A DNA stretch of 64,000 bases, taken from assembly GCA_963678705.1 (NCBI GenBank), contig OY783214.1, positions 11,718,001-11,782,000 of the forward strand. Reading direction: 5' to 3'. The notes under the pieces were generated by a model. That model was not told the DNA's origin, did not search any database, and saw nothing but the letters and a program-made list of their open reading frames with translations. The translations under genes and the position numbers were made by a program. Shown one piece after another: positions 41,001-51,260 of this stretch. This DNA comes from Panorpa germanica. Taxonomy: Eukaryota; Arthropoda; Insecta; Mecoptera; Panorpidae. The stretch's first letter is position 1. Each line of letters begins with the position of its first letter.

Positions 41001-44000
41001 ATACATATATATCTGGTCCGGGGATCGAACCCGAAGACACAGCAGTCAGCGTCAAGCATCAATGCTCTCGCCCACTGTGTCGTCTACTGTCTAATTTAAG
41101 TAATCAAAATCTTCAACATTGCAAAGAAAAAAGTGTCCACAGATTCGCATACCTCTTATCAAACACATTAGCTTTACAGTATAAAACATGGAAGTGGAAG
41201 GAGAGAGGTAGAAGACTGAGAGAGGTAAATATACTAAGTCAACAACTAAAATCGACATCCAATCGACTATCTCAGTTAAAGTTGGTTCGAAGCACCTTGC
41301 TTAAAAACTCGGATGTTAACTCATTTATACGACTAACCAGGTCATGCCTGTGACGCTTACCTTAAGACTTTGTTATCGGATTCAGTTTTAGGATCTCTGA
41401 GCTAAAATATTTACTGAGGTCTTTTAACTAGATTCTGTTGTAGGAGAAAGGGAGCATCAACACAGGTGGCATTTGTACATCGACAAAGAGTTCCCGATTA
41501 TTACTGAGATTTCCATAAATTTGCGCATGAGCATTTTGTTTTTATTCAATAATTTTAAAAAATTGGTTTTAAGTTTTTCCATTGCCTTGAAAAAATCAAA
41601 TCTAATCCAAATTCAAGTCTTCTTTTTTTTCTAGTCTAAATAGTTCTCTGAAAGCTCAGGAATTAACCTTCTCTTTAATCAATTCACGAAAGGATTAATA
41701 CAGGTCAATAAGGTAAAGGATTGATCTACATCTATAAGATATTCCAATGTATACGTGAAGCTTACCTTATATTCAGTTAATAAATTATTATTCAGAAAAT
41801 GTTGTAATAATATATAAAATTTAATTACCATGGAATCTAAATTACATGACTCCACCATAACTGTAACACCTTATTTTATATTTAATTAAAGATAATTATT
41901 TTTATATCAGAACGTTATTATTATACGTATACAAACAATGATGTCTGTCGTGTTGAACATCACATGACTGTAAATCATTGAATAAATTACAAAATGATTC
42001 CGCTTCTTTTTAATTGAGATATGTTAAATTTATTATACCTCTTGCATCTTTTTCGGACAAGAACAAATGCTCATACAAAACCTACCAAGTTTAGTGTGAA
42101 TATTTTTTAATATTCTGTTCTAAAATTTGATGTAATTTTGTGTATCAATATAAAAGTTCCAAGTTATAGAATTTTTTGCTAAAGAATCAAGACATTACCC
42201 AACAAGAAAACCCATTGCTAGCAAGAAACACTATGCTTAGGTATTAATTTCTTTTCTAGTAATATAAATCATATTTTAATATTATCTTCACGTAGTTTAT
42301 TGCCAGAACGATTTGACTGGATATAAATAACCACGTACCAGTAATTTAATTCCGTTAACTTTGCTATAGCCGTGCGCATGCGCCTATGCATCATGAATCA
42401 AGTCAAGTCGACTCAAACACTCAGAACTTCTAATACTGATTGCATTTTGTGCAGAAATAAACAATACGGAATTATATCTCTGCACTAGAAATACATAAAT
42501 CACGTCCATTGTTTTGTACGTTGCATTTATTAGATGTATAGGTGAGTTGCTTTTATAATCTAGTCCGTAATATTAGTTATATGTACTGCCACCAGGTGTT
42601 TTAAGGTTATTCAATTGATTGCTTGCTGCAGTAACCGCACATTCAATCACATAGCGAATTATTAATAAACAAAAAGAAATAAATTGTATTTTAAATATGC
42701 AGGTCAGTTCTCTCTATATATTTAAAACAGGGGCTGGAAACATTTAATAAAACAGCGACATGTCCGTTAGCCCAAGTTAGTAGATCAAGTGCTTCTATTC
42801 AGAGTTCATTTGGAAATTTACATTTTATTTACTATCATGGGCACCGGGCAGGGGGGCAGGGGGACAGGGGGGACGCAGATGGTGATTAAGAAATACAATG
42901 TTTATTATTAAATTTATTGTTTATTTACTATTTCTTGCTTTAAATTTAACATTAAAATTCTGTTTAAAAGAAATTATTTTTCTTATTAATTTATTGAAAA
43001 AAATTAGAAGTCACTTCTAGCAATCAAAGTATTCAACAAATAACTCATGTTAGGAGGAAAGGAGAAAGAACTACTTTGAAAGGAACGTAATGGTGACAGA
43101 AGAGGCAGAGATAAGAAGGCACAAGTGTGGAAGAGGAGCTTAGGGGCAGAGACAGAGATTCATGTGAGAAAACAGTAAAAATTGAAAAAAATATTGTGCA
43201 ATTATTGAAGCAGGCAGTGTATGAAAGAGGTTGATGGTAGAAATTGAGGGAAGGAGCGAAGAAGAGAAGGAATGGTAGAGTAGAAACGGAAGGAAGAGCA
43301 GTAGAAACAGAGAAGCAGTAGAAGTTTAATTTTTTTTTTTTTAAATAGAAAGAGAATGCGTAGAAGGAATAAGGAACACATGTGAAATTTAATTAATCAC
43401 AATGATATGTAATTTAATAGTATAAGGCGGAAGAATGTAGTGCCTCATGTAATAACTCATGTGATAGGTTTTAAATCCCTGAATAAACGCATGAATGCAA
43501 CAGCTGCGTGTGCCTTTACCTTTTTCCGTTTATTTTGCATGCCATGTTCAATCATGTAGATACATTTATTTGTCATTGTTATTTGTAACACTTCATGAAG
43601 TAATTACTAAGCGTAATGAAAGAATACGTCCGTCCGTCCGTCCGTCTCTATTAAAAGAACGAACAAAGATGAATTAATAATGTGGGATTATTTGTTCAAT
43701 AAGAAAACAGGATCTAAACTAAATAGATCTTAATAGAAACAATAGATTCTGTAATACGTAAAATTATAAAACAAAGAAAACTAATTATTTGATGAAACAA
43801 AGAAATTTACCAGAGATACAGGCATAGGCGTGCATAGAATAAGGAAGGGAACCCGTGACGCACTTTAAATCCCGGAATATCGAGTCAAATCTCTTACTAT
43901 TTAGCTCAGTAAAAATTTTGGGGTCACTTTCACATCATATTGAAGATGCGTATGATTTTATTGTCATGAAAGAGTTTATTTGCAGTTCAGTTTATCACAG

Positions 44001-47000
44001 TCGTTCATATGAAATGTCTATTTTATCGGCACAAATGGCGAAACCAATCCACCTGTCAGAATACAAATGAAGATAAAGTTGATGCGAACTATAATTGAAG
44101 TGCAATAGTGATAGAAGCGTCACTAAACAGGACACTTCACCAAATTGTTTACTGGGAGATCTAAACAAATTTAGCTACCGAAGCTTTGTTTGACAAGACA
44201 CTTGCTCTGAAATATTGCTACATAACTAAGGATCTTATTATAACAAGGCAATTTGAGTAGCATCAAGCTTGTCTTCTTAATCAGAGAAATGCAAACTGTA
44301 TTTACATTTGTACATTTTTATTTTTGTCATTTTGTGTTTAATTCAATTTAGAATTATGAATTTGGAATAACAAAAATATAACCTTGAATTAATAATTGAT
44401 ATTCAGTTAAGAAATATAGAATTTGTAGTGTAACACAGGTGCTCCGTGCATATTCCATCCAATCTGTTCCATGTGAGCCATACAGACCTATGGACGCTTA
44501 CCTTTAATTTCTAATAAACGAATTATACGTCAACTTAATGTACTTAGGCTAATTGCACGTAAACCATTAGATATCCATGAACAGTGATTGGAATTTGATC
44601 TCCAGAGAGATACCCGGTTAATATTGATAACCGTGAAGTAATACATCCGGTACCGGTACCGGCTCCAGCAATAGTAGTTAATCTTAACATTTTCAAGAAG
44701 TTACTTATCTTATAATTAAACTCTTGAAGTTACATTAAATTACAAGATGTTAGGGAATATAGCATAAAATATATAAGCGATCTGAATTACTGAGGCAGAG
44801 TTCCAAATGAAGAAAGGCACACGGTTGATATTTGGAATAGCCACGTTAAGAACAGTGCTGCTGACGTTAATTGGTATTATACAAAACATTTAAAAAAGGT
44901 TTATTTTGATGCAACATTTAATCAGATATATTTCAAGAACATCTGGGTAATATATGTTATAATTGGAGTTCCGGGACTTTGAAGCAACGTGCACCAAGAT
45001 CAAAACATTGGTTTTCTTAAGTAAAAGATCTCTTAAACACAGCACGTTTAAATTAAGTCGACCGTTAATTATAAAACAATTTTAGTAAGGTTCTGACAAG
45101 CTAATTTCAAGATTAATTTTCTAGTAGTCGTATAGAAATTATTTTCCCGCAAGCTTATTAAAATGTAAGGCTTCTACCACAAATAACATCTTTTATTTAC
45201 TTCTTAAGAAAACAAAATGTTGTCAAAAGCACATGCTTTAATATAAAACAAACATATAGAAAACATTAAACATATACGGAGAATAAATCTTTTGCGAATT
45301 GATCAGAAATTTTGCCACGGATCATCAATTGAATATCGTTGTTCTGGTAGAATAAAGGTATGCGTCCACATATCAGCAAATAAGTCATTGCGCACATTGT
45401 ATCGCGTGGTTGGAGGTATGCGTCGATATAACAGTACCACAAGAATCGAATAGGATGTAGGTTTGTTTTTATGACCAACTTTTGGAAGCGTATGTTCTTA
45501 CTAATCCAAGTATAAGCAGAACCGCTTCCTTCCTTACCCCCTTCCCTCGATTGCTAAAGAGTCAGAATACCATTGCTAAAAATACGATTTTGATACCATG
45601 TACTTCTGTTTATTAAGCTATAAATAAATTTGTTTGAAACAAACCGCCTAATTCTTATGAATGGATTCGATTTGTGGGCAGGACTTCCAGGCTAAATTGC
45701 GTGTTAGGCTATCACATTCATAGTGCCGCCGTTTCAACGTGTACGATACTGATCAATGAACGCATTTCACAAAGTAGCCTTTCAAAGAATACTTGCTGGT
45801 TGTCGGCGCATACTTTTATATACACCTCAGCTATAATAATAAAAACTTGACAAATTTTTTGAGTATAAATTCTTTTATGAAAAATTCATTACATTGTACA
45901 TATTTACAATAAGCCAGGCATGTCAACAAAATGCTCATCATTATTCTTCCCTCAATCAATATTAAATTACAATGTAACGACCATGTTCAAGAAGTCTTGT
46001 CTAGTTTTTCAAAATGATACTTTCCAACACTTTTAGCTACTTTAACTTTGACCTCTCCGTTACATCACAGAGTTTAATTGTCACTCGGGGAATTGTCTGG
46101 CATCGCTAATGTTCACAATATGTATGTAGTTTTTTTGTTTTTTTTTACTTACACCGGTTTTTATATGCGAGACACGATTCCAGTTTATATTCCTATCTTG
46201 TTTTATTATGCAAAGGGCCGCTTTCATTTTTCATTGTGAGTGTTATGACCCTTTAATAAATTTCATTAAAATTAACGTTAGATTTTGTTTTGCTTTAAAT
46301 TTTGTTTCTTTTATAATTTACTTTTCTTTTTTTAAATATTTGCTTTAGCTTTTCAACTTATTATAATATACTCGTAAATTATAATGTTCCAGGTGTATAT
46401 TTATATTTTTATATGTTTATATGTTTGGTTCGAATTTTGTATGGTATCTCGAAAACAGATCCAGGAAAGTTTTTGAAAATTTTCTACTTTTTCCCTGAAT
46501 TTCCTGGAAACCCGTAATTTTGGAAAAACTGAAAAAAAGTGGGCCCTTTTTTGCTGTATAATTTTGTATTCGTAAAAGATAGAAAAGTTAAATTTTGCAT
46601 GTGTCTTACGCTATTAAATGCGAACATATTTCACAATTTAGAAATTCAAAATTTTATAAAAGGGGCGCCGAGAAAATTAGGGGGCCCGATAGGAAACTTT
46701 GGAGAAAGCTCAAATTTTGAATTTTGTAATAATTGAATATCATGTTTAAAAAAAGAAAAATCAAAATTTTGTTTGGTGGCACGGGGTTCACATACAAAGG
46801 ACAGTCGTCGCTTGCGACGAATTTACATTTACATATAATTTTATTTATACACCTATATCAATTTTTTTCATGGGTTCATGGTAAAATCTGCGCTAGGCAA
46901 CTTTGGGGGAGGGGGTAAACCTTGTAGAGGCCTAAATAAGATCACGTAGTTTATGGATGACCTTTAAATTCTTTATGGCACAAGACAGACTCAACGTTTT

Positions 47001-48704
47001 GGTCTTGATAAGTATGAAAAGTGGAAATAGTGGAAGCCTATTAGAATCTCAACTTTTTGTATGTTTCTGCATTTATTTGTTTAAAATTATAATAAATCTG
47101 GATCAATACCATAAATATTTTAAATTTTTTTTAGTGGCATTCACACCACTATACATTGAAGCAATTTCGAACTGACGTAAATAGAATCTCGTACAGGTAT
47201 TCTACACTTCTACAGAATAATACGACTTCAACAAGTCTGCTACTGATTATGGTTAATTACATGTCGGCTTTACAGTTAATAAGTGCTTATTACTTAGCAC
47301 AGGTAGTCTAATTATTATGCTGATTTATAATTAACTAGTTGTCATGTGCAATACTACTTATAAAATACTACAGCTAATTAACTGTATTAAAATATTAGTA
47401 AATACGTCTGTCAAAGTAATTTAAGATTTATTAAATAAAGATTAGTAACAACCCGATAAACACTGTTACATATATTTAAGGTTTATTTAACATAAAGTAG
47501 TTACCTAGCAGATAAGATATTTTGGGTTAATATAACGTAAGGTTATGAAATAAAAGTTATCTTTCCACTTAAGTGATCGTTTTCTGAAGTTAATTAAATT
47601 TTTATGCAAGTTTCGCTATTTTTTTTTTTTGATCCGGATAAGCGGCGTCCGGACTACATTGGTAAATATTTATTTTAGACAACTTGTATACAAAAAATAA
47701 TATTTATTAATTATATTAAATGTTCACATATGCTTATTTAATTGTATAAATAAGAATTTGCAAGTAAATTTTTGATTCTATTCTTAAAATCTCGCTTCAA
47801 ATAATAGTACAAAAATGGAGGTGGAAACAACCGAATCGAAGTTTTCTTTAATTAATTTTTACTACCGGCGCCAAAACTGTTAATGTAAATGCCAAGTAAA
47901 AGGTTTTTAATGTCATTACCATTTATTTAAAGACATTGTAACCAAATTAAAACATACGCGTGTTTATATTTTATATTTAGCGGGAAGAGGTACTAAATCT
48001 CCCTAAGGAAGTCAATCAAACTTTTAATTGTTATTTTAGTAATTAAAATATTGATTCATACTTAACGCAGCATAGTATTCTTAAAGCAACATCAAAAAAC
48101 AAATACATTAACCATTGTTTACCTTCTTAATTGGTTCGGGCTTCACTAGCGGCTTTTCCCTGTTTTCCACGGGATCAATATCCTCCCTCGCATTAGTTTC
48201 GGTTGTGACTCTCTCATCTTTTTTGATTGAGCCCTTAACCTTATCAGCTACAATTTGTTCAGTAGTTGTTTGCACAAAGGTTTTTATGTTAGCAGCAGTG
48301 ATAGTCGTTCTGTTTTTCTTATTGATGGAAATAGGTTTTACAGTACTTCCGGAAAATGAAGACGTGGTTATCCGAGTTATTTGTGTAGTGGTCGTATCTT
48401 GATGTTTGTTTTTCACCCCTGAACTTGTACTATTTGTTCGCCTTGAATGGTTTTTCTTCAAGGTTAATCTAGGGGTAGTTCGTCTTATTCCTCCTCTTGC
48501 ACGCGCTGATTCTGACAGTTCCATTGATCTTTGTGACGTCAGAGTATCTTCAGTTAACTTATCACTGGCTGTATTTTGATCGACTGTTGTTGTTGGTGAT
48601 ATGTCAACACTTATTGCTGTGGCTTCTATATTTTCCCCGTATTGTGGTTGAGGCAACATCCCTATTAACACAAAAATCACTGATATTGAATAAAACCGCG
48701 ACAT
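22802..48704 (-). CDS. Five-exon gene for a secreted ten-cysteine protein (spliced join)
   Basis: Joining 48123-48704, 31612-31731, 29979-30119, 24503-24656 and 22802-23088 on the minus strand gives one open frame of 427 codons plus stop. Intron phases are 0, 0, 0 and 1, and every border is GT-AG. Introns are about 16.4, 1.5, 5.3 and 1.4 kb. Residues 1-22 look like a signal peptide. Residues 23-194 lack cysteine and are rich in Thr, Ser and Lys. Residues 230-356 carry ten cysteines (230, 236, 250, 252, 260, 290, 299, 324, 326, 356), enough for five disulphides, with an NVT sequon at 244. No transmembrane segment follows the signal peptide, so secretion is inferred. From memory, the last four exons resemble arthropod cysteine-rich secreted proteins that databases name after a centipede SLPTX(11) family; that name is uncertain and nothing here suggests a venom role. 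Exon 1 is joined by phase only, across a very long intron, so its membership is the weakest link. Confidence 0.75.
23660..23760 (-). mobile_element. SINE head, tRNA-like (family 2, copy A)
   Basis: A box TAGCCGAGATAG (23722-23733) and B box GGTTAGATTCC (23671-23681) on the minus strand, about 40 bases apart. It aligns with 4090-4165. It lies in intron 4 of the secreted-protein gene, same strand. Confidence 0.55.
24120..24345 (-). mobile_element. Possible SINE body with B box
   Basis: gggtttgaatcc on the minus strand (near 24311-24322), with a non-AT-rich body continuing to about 24120. No clear A box or tail. In intron 4. Confidence 0.3.
24503..24656 (-). CDS. Exon 4: second half of cysteine domain
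   Basis: 51 codons plus one base (phase 0 to 1). Acceptor is attacag and donor g|gtaaga. It encodes four cysteines (290, 299, 324, 326), a DWSLLALQN segment and a V-I-C-R-C-P motif that echoes the C-x-C-P of exon 3, as if the domain contains two related half-motifs. The single leftover G pairs with AA at the start of exon 5 to form a Glu codon. Confidence 0.88.
26505..26960 (+). repeat. Purine-rich segment with TAA-rich end
   Basis: gtaggagagggatgtagag, a run of nine G near 26590 and many gaaa motifs, ending before a tattattata stretch. It resembles the purine-rich family in composition only. It lies in intron 3 of the minus-strand gene. Confidence 0.25.
26976..27105. mobile_element. MITE family M1, truncated copy
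   Basis: Carries the left end (gtgtcattataagtcaacag) and the shared interior through acacaatatctacca, then departs; the right inverted end is missing. Intron 3. Confidence 0.55.
29979..30119 (-). CDS. Exon 3: core of cysteine domain
   Basis: 47 codons, phase 0 to 0, acceptor gtcatggtcag and donor aag|gtaggt. It is clearly GC-richer than its flanks. It carries four cysteines (236, 250, 252, 260) in the pattern V-C-N, L-C-A-C-P and D-P-C-S, and one NVT sequon at residue 244. The C-x-C-P motif and the following DPCS are the most family-like part of the protein. A small inverted-repeat element sits about 95 bp beyond the acceptor in intron 2. Confidence 0.85.
30213..30373. mobile_element. Small inverted-repeat element, about 160 bp
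   Basis: Arms 30213-30240 and 30346-30373 match at about 23 of 28 positions, sharing gcacactggagaca and gtctta. It lies about 95 bp from the exon 3 acceptor. Confidence 0.4.
30665..31169. mobile_element. Inverted-repeat element, 505 bp
   Basis: Ends are tgattcccactcactg (30665-30680) and its inverse at 31154-31169, 15 of 16 matching. The interior is AT-rich and non-coding. No clear target duplication. Located in intron 2. Confidence 0.45.
31508..31568 (-). repeat. Stem-loop just inside intron 2
   Basis: Arms 31508-31524 and 31552-31568 pair at 14 of 17 positions around a 27-nt loop that contains cctagg. It starts 44 nt after the exon 2 donor. It may be a tiny transposon relic or an RNA hairpin near the splice site; function is unknown. 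Confidence 0.35.
31612..31731 (-). CDS. Exon 2: His/Tyr-rich linker and first cysteine
   Basis: Exactly 40 codons, phase 0 at both ends. The acceptor is preceded by a pyrimidine-rich stretch (tttttcttcttacag on the minus strand) and the donor is cag|gtaaat. It encodes a Ser/Thr-rich start, a His/Tyr cluster (residues about 215-225), and ends with LLPECAVQQ, giving the first cysteine of the folded domain (230). The open frame carries on a few codons into the intron, but the exon 3 frame joins it in phase. Confidence 0.75.
36089..36867. mobile_element. Possible hAT-type non-autonomous element
   Basis: Starts tagtggtggaacta and ends caccacta. Both subterminal regions repeat atcgatgta/aacatcgtt-type motifs. 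No target duplication visible. Intron 1. Confidence 0.3.
39018..39193. mobile_element. Small element with inverted ends and cactga motifs
   Basis: acacatcagtt...tgacaatcagtgcc at the left and, inverted, cacacatcagtgacgaccagtgcc at the right. At least six cactga/tcagtg motifs lie between them, like subterminal transposase sites. Confidence 0.4.
40657..41085 (-). mobile_element. tRNA-derived SINE with 12-bp target duplication
   Basis: On the minus strand it starts with a tRNA-like head: cacagtgggcgagagc (A-box region, about 41066-41079) and a good B box, GGTTCGATCCC (41021-41031). It ends in an A-rich tail at 40657-40676, with another A-run at 40773-40788. actgtctaattt is repeated exactly at 40645-40656 and 41086-41097, flanking the element. 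Size about 430 bp. It is transcribed by RNA polymerase III in principle and mobilised by a LINE. Confidence 0.65.
42843..42878. repeat. G-rich degenerate repeat
   Basis: gggcaggggggcagggggacaggggggac: four or more G-runs on one strand, able in principle to form a G-quadruplex. Confidence 0.55.
43025..43480 (+). repeat. Purine-rich dispersed repeat, copy B
   Basis: The same family and orientation as copy A, including gaagcaggcagtg (43208-43220) and ggtagagtagaaac (43272-43285). It has an extra T-run near 43330-43343. Non-coding as it stands. Confidence 0.45.
43628..43645. repeat. (CGTC)n short tandem repeat
   Basis: cgtccgtccgtccgtc, four units. Confidence 0.85.
43855..44160 (+). repeat. Dispersed repeat R1, longer copy with open frame
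   Basis: The last 150 bp match 1-150. A 71-codon frame (43855-44070) spans the upstream part. A 1-base difference near 44030 versus copy 1 shifts the frame, so if it ever coded, one copy is broken. Protein not recognised. Confidence 0.5.
44647..44662. repeat. 16-bp perfect palindrome CCGGTACCGGTACCGG
   Basis: Self-complementary GC-rich island in AT-rich DNA; no element boundary recognised. Confidence 0.7.
46372..46835 (+). mobile_element. Single Helitron-like fragment, opposite orientation
   Basis: It begins TCGTAAATTATAATGTTCC and shares the array body (tatctcgaaaac, gtttttgaaaatttt, cctggaaacccgt, gggcccgatagg). It ends at a perfect hairpin tcgtcgcttgcgacga (46805-46820), but the CTAG after it is gone. 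It is internally shortened to about 460 bp. It lies in intron 1 of the secreted-protein gene, or just within its transcription unit. Confidence 0.6.
48123..48704 (-). CDS. Exon 1: signal peptide and Ser/Thr-rich cysteine-free region
   Basis: It encodes 194 codons from ATG at 48704 to a GT donor (gtaaac) at 48122-48121. The open frame runs only four codons further before stop, so the donor fits well. Residues 1-22 have a short polar start, a hydrophobic core (SVIFVLIGML) and a small-residue end, as in a signal peptide. The remainder is low complexity: runs of Thr and Ser, many Lys/Arg pairs, several N-X-S/T sequons (NHS, NST), and a Pro/Glu/Lys-rich tail. This suggests an O-glycosylated or disordered linker. 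A TATA-like box about 215 bp upstream supports this as a true first exon. The antisense frames here are shadows. Confidence 0.72.
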
Positions 48705-48917
48705 TTTATTATTATTTTATAAAAACTGTTGTTAACACATTCGCGTTTAAATTTTAACTGAATTTAAACTGCACGATGTCTGTTCTTCTACTTCCTTAGT
48801 CATTAACTCCAGCACGTACCAACAAAGAACTTCTTCCTCTACTTCTATTGGTGGGACGAGTATACCTTGCTATTCACTCAGCAGACTCACTGCTAGTAGC
48901 ATATAATATTAGACTTT

Positions 48918-48923
48918 TTTATA
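48918..48923 (-). promoter_or_regulatory. TATA-like box upstream of exon 1
   Basis: On the minus strand the sequence reads ctttataaaaaag. About 25-35 bases downstream is a GC-richer block (48882-48903) with cagtgagtc, a possible initiator. A CCAAT-like ccaccaat lies near 48850, downstream of that. The implied 5' UTR is about 185 nt. It is supported only by motif and spacing. Confidence 0.4.
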
Positions 48924-49408
48924 AAGTTTTACGTTATAAACATTACTATAAGGTTCTGAAGTCAGATGCACACTATAGAATCTAGTTTTAATTAAAATTA
49001 CTTGATTTTGCAACAACTATTCTTAGATACATATCAAAGAAAATTCTGAACTTTGTAAAGTTACGTTTGTTAAAAGTATATCGTTTAACATTAATTTAAT
49101 TTGAGCGCCAATTGTTTGTTTGAAATCAGGTGCTGTTCTCGCTTATTGAATGCTTTTTTAATTAATTGGGCGCTGGCCCATTTCCTGGTTGAGTCATTTA
49201 TAGTATTTGTAGTATCGTAGCCTCATATATGTGAACCACACCGTTGACTGATAATGTTTATGATTATGTATGTAAATAATGAATTTAACTTGACAAAAAC
49301 AAAGTAAAGTGCTAACAAAACAGTAAGTTTAGGTAAGGTATGTGAAATTAACAATAAGTGAGGGTGACGACGCGTTATAGAGGGTGCTATAGCATTGATG
49401 TGTGACGC

Positions 49409-49595
49409 CAGAGCCGGATTTAGAGGTGTAGAGGACCTGAGGCAACGAAAGAATGGAGGCCCCTAATTATTTTCCGAATAAAACAAATAATTTCTTTTCG
49501 TCAAGTCTTTCAAAACTTTATTGCTTTTCTCTCTATTGTGGAGGCCCCGGGACAGTAACCCCGCCTGCCTTCCCTCAAATCCGGGCCGGGCAGTG
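49409..49595. mobile_element. hAT-like MITE
   Basis: Left end cagagccggatttagagg; right end reversed cactgcccggcccggatttgagg. ggaggcccc occurs twice inside. No 8-bp duplication found, so the superfamily is tentative. Confidence 0.4.
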
Positions 49596-49781
49596 TTTTC
49601 GGGATAAATTTTTGGATCAGCGGTATATTTTTTGATTTAGATTGTTTCGTTTAACTGATTATTTCCATTGTATAACCATAAATGTGTAATGAACTGGTGT
49701 AGAACTTATATATGAGGTCTCGACACTCTCAATATGGTATAAGGTCGGTAGTATTAGGTCTTTAAACGAGATCGGTTATTT

Positions 49782-49963
49782 GGTGAACTTTTCAACAAAA
49801 GTGGTCATTTCAAACCAACAGGAAAACACAATATTTCTGTGAAAGTGGTGATATATTTATTTTAATCTAAAGTACAAACTCTGAGACACAATATCTACCA
49901 AATGTCACCGACTTATTGCGTTTTTCTATTGATTTAAATGACCACCTTTTCTGAAAGATCCTG
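49782..49963. mobile_element. MITE family M1, full copy
   Basis: About 45-50 bp inverted ends: left gtggtcatttcaaaccaacagg... and right, reversed, ggtggtcatttaaatcaataga.... The interior tggtgatatatttattttaatctaaagtac matches 27037-27068. Length about 180 bp. Confidence 0.55.
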
Positions 49964-50964
49964 TAAAATTATTATAGTGTAAAACTGACTTTACTATTAC
50001 GGTGTGTTTAGTGGATTCTATACTTCACTGGTGCATATGATTACATGTGTAAATCTGGGTTAAAATCAACCTTTGTAGTTCTCAGTTAGTCTTTTCTGCA
50101 GTGGTAATAAATAATTATATAGTGGTAACTTATATGGAGCATTCATTCTCTATGCAAATTTGTGGTGAATTCATCTGATGAATACTGGGCAAACACGTAA
50201 CGATTTACCGGACAGTTTTGACGGAACAGTCCACCGTTACTGGTAAACCGGAGCGTGAATGTATGGGAATGTTACCTGTTGCATTAGTCGTACTATCTAA
50301 ACACTGTCAGGATTCTGGCTGTGGCTCAATCTGATATAAAATGAATGGGAAAGTAAATATAAAACACACACATAAACGACGGTCAACTGGAAAGATACGA
50401 AAGAAGTGATTTCGATTTTCGAAAACACGCGCGTATTCACATGCACAGTTAAGACAATCGACTGACGCAGGCTGAATTTTTATATATAAAGAAGAAGATT
50501 AGCGGTAGATTTAGAGGTATTAAATTTTTTCCATGAATTATTCAAATATATGTTAGACTACTATCAGGATGTTTAAATAAATCTCTTTTTAAACTAGAAT
50601 AAAATTATATTCACGAACTTTTTTCACTATGACAGTCTTATCAGATGTTTCTAACTGCATATATAACATCGTTAATCTAACAATCAATAGATGGTAGCAG
50701 TGGTTCTTAATATAGATTCTACTAGTCATTTTGGCGCCATTATTTAAATAGTAAATAATATTAAATTACTTACTCACATTTCAATGAGGAACTATAGAAA
50801 TATTTCAGGAATTCTATCCAATTTCTCATAAATAGAATTCCTATAGGTCCTCTCATCTATATATAAACTATTTCAATGTAGCTGCCACAGATTAAATTAG
50901 TGGAAGTCACCTGTCGTAAACATCTGTTCAGAGGTATAGGATAACATTTACATATTGTTCTCTA

Positions 50965-51260
50965 CAGTGGCGGATTCAGTAGTCTGTGGGCTTTCGGTAA
51001 AACGCTTTCTTAGATATACCCTCTTTGCAACTCACGAACAATCAATGATATCAAAATATTTTAATTTCGGGAACCCTTCTCTGATATCGTGCGCCTACCG
51101 TTTAATCTGTATCTGTCTCTTACTACATTTCTGGCATATCAGTTTGAAGGCTCCTATCGCCTTTACAAAGGGTTCATATTACTTTGGCTTTGTAAACAAC
51201 AGTTATGTGGGAATTTGTAAGTATTCAAGCAAGGGTTGCCAATCCTTTACCAATCCTTAA
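50965..51260. mobile_element. Transposon-end remnant starting cagtggcggattcag
   Basis: cagtggcggatt is a common insect hAT-type terminus. No matching inverted end seen nearby. The 101-codon open frame across it is not recognisable. Confidence 0.3.

Larger units (their letters stand above)
31732..48122 (-). other. Intron 1 of the secreted-protein gene
   Basis: About 16.4 kb and dense in repeats: candidate hAT-type element, the cactga element, the 12-bp-TSD SINE, purine-rich copy B, repeat R1 and the Helitron fragment. An undetected small exon is possible. A pogo-type end scrap (ccggataagcggcgtccgga) lies at 47635-47654. Confidence 0.5.

Noticed and set aside
46539-46918. Two adjacent plus-strand open frames (65 and 61 codons)
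   Set aside because: Fall in the Helitron fragment; same sequence is broken in the array copies.
48115-48402. 95-codon plus-strand open frame over exon 1
   Set aside because: Antisense to a better-supported exon with signal peptide, donor site and promoter-like box; hydrophobic content is the complement of Thr/Lys-rich codons.
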